A stretch of 64,000 nt of DNA from Moritella marina ATCC 15381. GTDB taxonomy: Bacteria; Pseudomonadota; Gammaproteobacteria; Enterobacterales; Moritellaceae. Below, one piece after another: positions 58,328 to 64,000 of this stretch. The stretch lies in NCBI RefSeq assembly GCF_008931805.1, contig NZ_CP044399.1:1736001-1800000 (forward strand), in the 5' to 3' direction. Position 1 is the first letter of the stretch. Every line of letters begins with the position of its first letter. The position numbers and the translations under genes were made by a program. The notes under the pieces were generated by a model, which was not told where the DNA came from, searched no databases, and was given only the letters and a program-made list of their open reading frames with translations.

Positions 58328-58426
58328 AACTAACGTCGCATTAAGCGGACAAAAAAATTGGTTGTAATCATTGGTAAAATAAACATAACAAACTGTTTTT
58401 GTTATGTTTAAATGGCTTGTTATATT
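58328..58426 (-). other. attC-like site upstream of the metallo-hydrolase gene
   Basis: On the minus strand the left arm is ATATAACAAGCCATTTAAAC then ATAACAAAAA, and the right arm is TTTTTGTCCGCTTAATGCGA then CGTTAG, about 100 bases apart end to end. The arms are partly complementary (TAAC...CATT-AA...ACAAAAA), as in attC sites. Between them lies a 9-bp hairpin CATAACAAA/TTTGTTATG. Both core heptamers differ from consensus at one position. It ends ten bases before the gene start. Confidence 0.45.
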
Positions 58427-58557
58427 TAAATTAATTGCATCATTCAGCTAAGTTTATGTTTAATAAGTTGCTCTAACCTAGTTTAATTTCAATGACGTGT
58501 AAACTAATATTACAATTGAACCGTATATATAGTTATAACAATTACACGGAGCCATTT

Positions 58558-58755
58558 ATGTTTTCAATATTCAAGAAAAACCCAACAAAAAAATTAAATA
58601 AACTACTCTCTATAAAGCTAGAGCAAGCCATGCATGCCCAAAGAAATGGAGATATAAGAACTTATTCTCAGCTAAGTTTTGAAGCAGATCAGATAGACCA
58701 ACAAATAGCCAAAATAGAAGCACAAAACACAGACTCGCATCTAAACAAAAATTAG
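58558..58755 (+). CDS. DUF6435-like small protein
   Basis: 65 residues starting MFSIFKKNPTKKLNKLLSIK. It resembles the DUF6435 family: an opening MFS-FK-(D/N)PTKKL motif, a helix EQAMHAQRNGDIRTYSQLS and a second helix ending IAKIEAQN. Probably a small cytoplasmic helical hairpin of unknown function. The frame is open 22 codons further upstream, but this ATG has GGAG seven bases before it. It lies on the plus strand, divergent from the interrupted metallo-hydrolase. Confidence 0.7.
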   Translation: MFSIFKKNPTKKLNKLLSIKLEQAMHAQRNGDIRTYSQLSFEADQIDQQIAKIEAQNTDSHLNKN

Positions 58756-59071
58756 CTAAATATTTGTAACTCTGATAAAAAGTAAAAACTCTAAATACGA
58801 AAAGTAAAATTTAATAAAACAGCAACTTTTAACAAGAGTAGTCAATTATAACGCCCAGTTAAGGGATAATAGTATAGTTGGTCAAAATATTGAGTGGAGT
58901 GAAAACTGCTAGCTGTATTTTGTCCCGCTAGAACAAATTGTTGAACCTCCGGAAATAAAGCGGCTAAGAATTCTTATTTGATTGATATTACTGCATTTGT
59001 TTAATTCGAGTGTGCCTACGCTTGTTGTAACGCGCACAGCAAAAGCAATCCGTATTTGTCCTTGCTGGTAG
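58756..59071. other. Gap before element Y copy 2
   Basis: About 315 bases with no convincing gene. ATTATAACGCCCAGTTAAGG at about 58848-58867 vaguely recalls an attC left core, but no partner arm follows. Otherwise nothing recognisable. Confidence 0.35.
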
Positions 59072-59151
59072 TATTAAATGAAGTGCTGGCATTACACGAA
59101 TGATCTAGCCGAAAGGCAAACAGAATAGGAATAATGACATTAAGATGACAG
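59072..59151. repeat. Element Y, copy 2
   Basis: Direct repeat of 55742-55824 (see there), with only scattered differences outside the 35-base identical block. It ends some 125 bases before the SDR gene. Confidence 0.7.
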
Positions 59152-59172
59152 GTTTCACCTTTCAGCCACCTC

Positions 59173-59191
59173 AAATAACCCAAGGTTATTT
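59173..59191. promoter_or_regulatory. 19-bp palindrome upstream of the SDR-TetR operon
   Basis: AAATAACC-CAA-GGTTATTT, a perfect 8+3+8 dyad about 87 bases before the SDR start. TetR-family proteins bind short palindromes like this, and the operon ends with a TetR gene, so it is a candidate autoregulatory operator. Confidence 0.45.
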
Positions 59192-59277
59192 ACATCCACC
59201 CCAACACTCTATAACCTAAGTAACTCAAGGTCACTAAATTGGACTTGACCACATTTAACCAGATAAAAGGAATTACA

Positions 59278-60039
59278 ATGAGCTATACAGTCATCACAGG
59301 CGCAAGTGCGGGTATCGGTAGCGAATTCGCAAAACAATTAGCGGAAACAGGTCAGGATTTGATTTTAGTCGCTCGTCGTAAAGACAAGTTAGAAGAGCTA
59401 GCCAAAACATTACAAGCCGAGCAAGGTATTAACGTGGTTTGCTTTGCTGTGGATCTTGCCGATCCTAAAGGCAGTGAAATATTAGCGACAGAGATCAGTA
59501 CTAACAACCTAGCTATCAACGGCCTGATTAACAACGCTGGTTTTGGCGACCGTGGGGGCTTTATTGATTTACCGCTCGAACGCCAAATGCAGATGATCCA
59601 ATTAAATGTAACAACCTTAGTCGAGCTGACTCACCGCCTTGCGCCAAACATGCGCCAACAAGTAAAACCTTTCATCATCAATGTCGCTTCAACCGCTGCG
59701 TTTCAGGCTGGCCCGAACATGGCAATATATTACGCAACCAAAGCCTTTGTATTGTCTTTTTCTGAAGCATTACATGAAGAATTACGCCCTCAAGGTATCG
59801 CTGTTAGCGCACTTTGCCCTGGACCGACGTTGTCTGAGTTTGCAGAACAAGCCAACATTACCGACTCAAACCTATTCAAAGCGGGCGCGATGACATCGGC
59901 TGAAGTAGCGAAACAAGCCCTAGCAAACCGTAACAGCGCCATTGTCGTTACTGGCATTAAAAACCAAGTTGGTGTATTGTTTGGCAAAGTATCACCCCGT
60001 TTCATGACCCGTAAAATAGCCGGATGGTTACAAGCATAA
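59278..60039 (+). CDS. Short-chain dehydrogenase/reductase
   Basis: 253 residues starting MSYTVITGASAGIGSEFAKQ with the NADP glycine motif TGASAGIG, ARRKDKL for cofactor choice, NNAGFGDRG, and the catalytic Ser in NVASTAAFQ plus YYATKAF (Tyr-x3-Lys). It belongs to the classical SDR group often named YdfG/DltE-like. The substrate is unknown. The ATG at 59278 with AAGGA upstream is preferred over an in-frame TTG 13 codons earlier. Its stop overlaps the TetR start (TAATG), so they are coupled. Confidence 0.9.
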   Translation: MSYTVITGASAGIGSEFAKQLAETGQDLILVARRKDKLEELAKTLQAEQGINVVCFAVDLADPKGSEILATEISTNNLAINGLINNAGFGDRGGFIDLPLERQMQMIQLNVTTLVELTHRLAPNMRQQVKPFIINVASTAAFQAGPNMAIYYATKAFVLSFSEALHEELRPQGIAVSALCPGPTLSEFAEQANITDSNLFKAGAMTSAEVAKQALANRNSAIVVTGIKNQVGVLFGKVSPRFMTRKIAGWLQA

Positions 60040-60668
60040 TGCAATGTATTATTAAATGCCGCGCCACGACGCCAGAGCAAAAAGCCCTGCGCTTAACGCA
60101 GATAATGGACGTTACTGCGGCACGTTTCTCGACACTGAGTTATGAAGAGGTCAACTTAAAACATATCGCCGCCGATGTGGGGATCACCAAAGCCGCTTTG
60201 TATCGCTATTTCAGAAACAAAGAAACCCTGTTTCTCGCTGTTTACATTCAAGAGTTTGAGTTGTTAGCACAGACAGCTAAAAAAGAAATGGGGCAAGTAC
60301 AACTCACCGATTCTATTTGTAATACCTTAATAAAGCACCCGTTATTTTGTAAGCTCAGTGCCATCATGCATACTGCATTACAATGTAACTTAACCCTTGA
60401 TGAAGCGCGTGAGTTCAAAACCACGTTATTGCATTTTATTCAGCAATACGCCGCCATGATCAGTGCGCAATACGCATTAAGTATCGATCAAGCCACAGCG
60501 CTATTATTGCAGGTACAGCAAGTCATCATTGGTTGCTGGCACATGAGTCATTCAGTGGGCGCTGTTGCAGAAGTAATTAAAGAAGGGCCATTGCAGTTAT
60601 TTGAAGTAAACTTTGCCGATATACTACACAGCCACATCACGCGGCTCGTTACTAGTTATCAAGGCTGA
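60039..60668 (+). CDS. TetR-family transcriptional regulator
   Basis: 209 residues. The helix-turn-helix lies at LKHIAADVGITKAALYRYFR, then NKETLFLAVY, typical TetR. The C-terminal ligand domain is helical and resembles TetR_C of YcfQ/AcrR-like proteins only loosely. The ATG at 60039 overlaps the SDR stop as TAATG; another ATG at 60024 inside the SDR gene is possible. It probably represses its own operon; the palindrome at 59173 is a candidate site. Confidence 0.88.
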   Translation: MQCIIKCRATTPEQKALRLTQIMDVTAARFSTLSYEEVNLKHIAADVGITKAALYRYFRNKETLFLAVYIQEFELLAQTAKKEMGQVQLTDSICNTLIKHPLFCKLSAIMHTALQCNLTLDEAREFKTTLLHFIQQYAAMISAQYALSIDQATALLLQVQQVIIGCWHMSHSVGAVAEVIKEGPLQLFEVNFADILHSHITRLVTSYQG

Positions 60669-60718
60669 TTAGTTAATCATTATCAAAACTAGATTTGTAT
60701 TCCATTATAAAATAAACG

Positions 60719-61756
60719 TTAAACGAGTTTGGTTAAGATCTGATTTTTGCCTGACTTTTTAACCTTATACAATAAGTTATCAGCCATTTCATAGACGGCT
60801 AACATATCTTTATTCGAATTTTTTATTGTCACTAATCCTAATGAAATCGTCACGCATTCATATCCTTCATTGGCTATATGTGGAATACCAAGCCCCTGAA
60901 TAGAAAGACGAATATCACTCGCAAATTGAGATGCTGAAATTTCATCATCAGCATAAAACAACAAGCCAAACTCTTCGCCACCTAAACGGAATATATAATC
61001 GTCCGGTCGCTGTAATTTGCTTTGTAACAAGTTGGAGATAATAACTAAGGCGTTGTCCCCTGCGACATGGCCGTAGTTGTCATTGTATTTTTTGAAGTTA
61101 TCAACATCGATAATCGCAAAGTTTAATAGCCGTTTACTGCGTTTAGCAACACGTAAACAGTCTGGAAATACAGCATTAAATTTACGGCGGTTGTACAGAC
61201 TCGTTAAAGGGTCTGTCATTGAATAGGTTTCTAAACGGCGGTTTTTTTCTTTTAACTCACGCTTTTTATTTTTCAATTCAGTAATATCAAGCATCACACC
61301 AACCACCCCTAGGATCTTGCCGCTTTCAGCAAGTACTGAGGCTTTATAAAATGAAAATATGCGGATAGAACCGTCAGCGCATTTAACCGATGTTTCGTAA
61401 ACCTGCTTACCTGAATTCTTGAGTAAAATAAGATCTTTGGCATGATAAATCTCCGCTAATTCATACGGTATATACTCACCCAAATCAAACAAGGATTTGT
61501 TGATGATCTTGTCTTTATCTATGCCTAAAATAGTCTCGGCAAATGCATCGTTACACTGCTCGTAGGCACCATCGATATTTTTATAAAACAACGGGCTAGG
61601 TATCGTATCAACTAATGTTTGCAACAATTGTGCAGTTTCGCGTGATTGATTTTCTGATTGCTTCGCTATCTCAAGTTGTAACTGTAAAACCGCCGATTCC
61701 GCTTTAAGCGCGATGATTTGCGATTCTAATTCTTGATAAGTTAATTTTTCTGTCAT
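60719..61756 (-). CDS. PAS-GGDEF diguanylate cyclase
   Basis: 345 residues, no membrane segment. A coiled coil (about 1-45) leads into a PAS domain (46-160: DTIPSPLFYKNIDGAYEQCN, DITELKNKKREL). A linker helix ends in SMTDPLTSLYNRRKF, followed by the GGDEF domain with active site RLGGEEF (Gly259-Phe263). The inhibitory site RxxD is intact at Arg250-Asp253, five residues before it. It should make cyclic di-GMP in response to a PAS signal and be feedback-controlled. It stands alone. Confidence 0.93.
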   Translation of the reverse strand: MTEKLTYQELESQIIALKAESAVLQLQLEIAKQSENQSRETAQLLQTLVDTIPSPLFYKNIDGAYEQCNDAFAETILGIDKDKIINKSLFDLGEYIPYELAEIYHAKDLILLKNSGKQVYETSVKCADGSIRIFSFYKASVLAESGKILGVVGVMLDITELKNKKRELKEKNRRLETYSMTDPLTSLYNRRKFNAVFPDCLRVAKRSKRLLNFAIIDVDNFKKYNDNYGHVAGDNALVIISNLLQSKLQRPDDYIFRLGGEEFGLLFYADDEISASQFASDIRLSIQGLGIPHIANEGYECVTISLGLVTIKNSNKDMLAVYEMADNLLYKVKKSGKNQILTKLV

Positions 61757-61856
61757 CGTACACCAAATAAAAACAACGCAATATGCCTCTTCTTATTATA
61801 CAAGGTTATGCCGGTTATTAGTTAAAAATGCGATAAATTACATACACAGCTCACGT

Positions 61857-64000
61857 TTATTTCAGATCAATAAATAGTGGTTCATGATCTGAAGAAGAAT
61901 ACACGACACTCACATGGCTTTTATCACCTACGTTAACATCGTTTTTAGCTAACTCTCGTTTACTCTTCAACGATTTAGCGTGATTGACCAAATCACTTTC
62001 TGCTGCATTGATATGCCACACCTTGTGCTTTACTAAATTTGATACCAGATCAGGGCTGAGTAAAATATAATCTAATCTTCCGAGTGCTTTAAAAGAATAA
62101 GTCCAATTCACATCAGGCTGATTATCGAATGGATCGTAATAACCAAACCCAGTATCGGTATGCTGCGATAACAAGGTTTTGCCCACATAATTGTGTTCGC
62201 TATGCGTTATTTTATAATAACTATAACGCGCGGGTTCATAGTCCGTTAGCACTAACAAGGGATCTTCTTTCGGGTAACTGTTTAAATCACCTAATATAAT
62301 TTTGCTACCAGGCACCGTCGCTAACGCTTGGCCTAATATACTCGCCGCAGTCGTTCTAAATTGCGCGCAATGGCCTTGCCTATCTTGTGCTAACGTACGT
62401 TTTGCTTTTTGCCATGCCCGCAATAATTCAGGACTGTTTTTACGCTGATTCTTTAGTTTTTTCAGCAGGGTTGCACGGCGTTTATCTTCAACACATTTCG
62501 AACCTTTTGATTTGAAATGGTTCACACTAATTGTCAGTTTGTTATTTTTATCAGCGCTATCCATGCGGATAAATGTCGGTGTCAGTGCTGGCCGGTGATA
62601 AGCTTTACTCAGTTTATTTCCAAGCTTACGACGTTGAACAGGTAGCTGAATAACCCGCGTATTAACCAATTTTAGCTTAGTCGGTCGATAAAACCCCGCG
62701 ACCGAGATTGCACCAGTACCAAGATAATAGCCTTGATGTAAATCTGCTTTATCTGGTTTAACCAAAGCATAATGCTGACTCGGGTCGGTTATTTCCTGAT
62801 TCACCAAACCCAATAACCGCACAATTGCTGAGTTCTGACCAAAGCCGTTATTCTCTACTTCCATCAGACCAATAAAATCTGCATCCAGTGCTAACAAGGT
62901 ATCTCGCAGTTGTCTTTCTTGCTTATGCAATGCCGATAAAGTTTTAGCACCGCGATTCTGTCTTAACGGATTGCTCACACCACCCGCTGCGCGATTGAAG
63001 TAATTAAGTAAGTTGAAACTAGCAATGCGAAGATCATTATTATCTCGCACCGCTAGTTGTTGTCTATCACTGTTATGTAAATGTTTGTCATGCCTGTACC
63101 TATCGCTATGCCCATCAATATGATGCAAAAAGCGCGCTTGTGCCAAACCATTATCCACCAGCAAACGAAACTCACCATAACTGAACGTCAGCACGCCGAC
63201 AATTCCCGTAACCCTGTCGTTTACCCGCATGTAATCCAAGTTTGACGGCACAGACAAGCCTGATCCTAACTGCACATATAATCGGCGCTGCTTATTATTT
63301 AACGCGAGTGCGTCTGCAGCAATACTAGCTGGAAAGGCCGTGGTATTTGGATGGATGTTAATCTGTTGATGGCTGAGAATAATGTTATAACGCCGCCAAC
63401 GTCGCTCATAATATAAAGGTTTGGTCACGCGCATATCGGTAATGCCTGCCACGCGTACTTTCATGCCTTCATAACGTTCTAGAGTGTCACTAAAATGAGC
63501 ATCTGCTGTCGCTGCGATAATATCGGTTGGTGTGATATTGCTCGCTACTGTTTTTACACTTCCAGTTTGCATCGTCTTTGTATGAGAAGTCGGTCGTAAG
63601 CGCGTCAGGCCATAGTGTTCTTCGACAACGCCGGTCACGCATACCCTGCTATTAAGTGTGATATCTGCAAGTATCTCTGTACTCACAAAGATACCTGTTG
63701 ATGCGAGCGCACTTTGTTGAATACTTGCAGGCATACTTTCTGCGGTACTTGTTGACACTCTTTCTGGAATATTGTCTAACATAAGTTCTGGCGTGGCTAT
63801 TTGCTGCATAAAGAACCCCGGCTCGTGACCGCGTTTTAATCTAGTCACCTGCCCTTGTACTGTAAATATCTTGTCACTGCGATTGGTACTTTTAACGACA
63901 GGCGAGCGCTTACCCTGCCCCTGTAATTGACTAATCGAGCTATTTTCACCAACACATAAAACCGCTTGTTGATTAAGCAATAATGTCTCTGCGAATACAC
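61857..64000 (-). CDS. ExeM/NucH-type extracellular endonuclease (5' end beyond window)
   Basis: More than 710 residues. The frame stays open to the right edge (reading VFAETLLLNQQAVLCVGEN), so the signal peptide and true start lie outside. An OB-fold-rich amino half (FTVQGQVTRL, VRVAGITDMRV) precedes an endonuclease/exonuclease/phosphatase domain from about residue 310: RIASFNLLNYFNRA, DADFIGLMEVENNGF, SVNHFKSKGSKC, ILGDLNSYPKEDPL and the late SDHEPLFIDL. This layout is that of ExeM/NucH secreted nucleases that digest environmental or biofilm DNA. Confidence 0.9.
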   Translation of the reverse strand, partial: VFAETLLLNQQAVLCVGENSSISQLQGQGKRSPVVKSTNRSDKIFTVQGQVTRLKRGHEPGFFMQQIATPELMLDNIPERVSTSTAESMPASIQQSALASTGIFVSTEILADITLNSRVCVTGVVEEHYGLTRLRPTSHTKTMQTGSVKTVASNITPTDIIAATADAHFSDTLERYEGMKVRVAGITDMRVTKPLYYERRWRRYNIILSHQQINIHPNTTAFPASIAADALALNNKQRRLYVQLGSGLSVPSNLDYMRVNDRVTGIVGVLTFSYGEFRLLVDNGLAQARFLHHIDGHSDRYRHDKHLHNSDRQQLAVRDNNDLRIASFNLLNYFNRAAGGVSNPLRQNRGAKTLSALHKQERQLRDTLLALDADFIGLMEVENNGFGQNSAIVRLLGLVNQEITDPSQHYALVKPDKADLHQGYYLGTGAISVAGFYRPTKLKLVNTRVIQLPVQRRKLGNKLSKAYHRPALTPTFIRMDSADKNNKLTISVNHFKSKGSKCVEDKRRATLLKKLKNQRKNSPELLRAWQKAKRTLAQDRQGHCAQFRTTAASILGQALATVPGSKIILGDLNSYPKEDPLLVLTDYEPARYSYYKITHSEHNYVGKTLLSQHTDTGFGYYDPFDNQPDVNWTYSFKALGRLDYILLSPDLVSNLVKHKVWHINAAESDLVNHAKSLKSKRELAKNDVNVGDKSHVSVVYSSSDHEPLFIDLK

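Noticed and set aside
58840-59060. Second attC site after the DUF6435 gene (ATAACGCCCAGTTAAGGG)
   Set aside because: No complementary arm occurs within 200 bases on either strand.

Overview
The window looks like chromosomal DNA of a marine gammaproteobacterium of roughly 40% GC. BioA, AsnS, FadH, SppA, AnsA, PurT, PepT and FadD are close to their enterobacterial counterparts in length and sequence. The order ydjA-(fadH)-sppA-ansA and the divergent punC/punR pair also recall enteric chromosomes. From general resemblance I would guess Moritella or a close relative, but no marker gene here proves the genus. No tRNA, rRNA or CRISPR array was seen.

Left third (1-32 kb), mostly core genes. It starts with the divergent bioB/bioA pair and a BirA-type operator, then asnS. 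A three-domain fasciclin lipoprotein follows, flanked by two copies of a tiny helix-turn-helix gene, each with the same 9+20+9 upstream dyad. Next is a minus-strand acyl and neutral-lipid group: an HSL-type esterase, a WS/DGAT with an altered active-site motif, a PHA-system protein and an LRAT-type protein. After that come ydjA, fadH, sppA, ansA, punC/punR, a DUF748 protein, pepT, purT, nupC, a LysR gene divergent from fadD, and a secreted zinc-phospholipase-C-like protein.

Middle and right (32-59 kb), accessory. Small single-gene units (YkgJ, YbjQ, a four-helix membrane protein, a metallo-hydrolase lipoprotein) are each preceded by a short motif resembling the right arm of an integron attC site. 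This suggests a decayed cassette array without a visible integrase. A long, mostly minus-strand run of detoxification-type and acyl-transfer genes follows: a zinc-ribbon FAD monooxygenase, two PhzF, two GFA, GST, two VOC, several GNAT, and a CatB acetyltransferase fused to a uracil-DNA-glycosylase-like domain. A YdeI-like gene is broken by one amber codon. The largest gene (49.6-53.4 kb) is a single-module NRPS with the A-Ox-T-TE layout and length of the blue-pigment enzyme indigoidine synthetase, with a 4-oxalocrotonate-tautomerase-like gene directly downstream. At 56-58 kb an IS3-family element with a 3-bp target duplication splits the metallo-hydrolase gene, whose frame is restored exactly when the element is removed.

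Right edge (59-64 kb): an SDR-TetR operon, a PAS-GGDEF diguanylate cyclase with an intact inhibitory site, and a partial ExeM/NucH-type extracellular nuclease running off the window.

Several repeat families lie between genes in the accessory part: element X (45.4 and 55.6 kb, perhaps 34.1 kb), element Y (55.7 and 59.1 kb), a 13-bp tandem repeat (43.5 kb) and a 7-bp tandem repeat (35.2 kb). Assignments rest on reading motifs and remembered family sequences. No database search was run.
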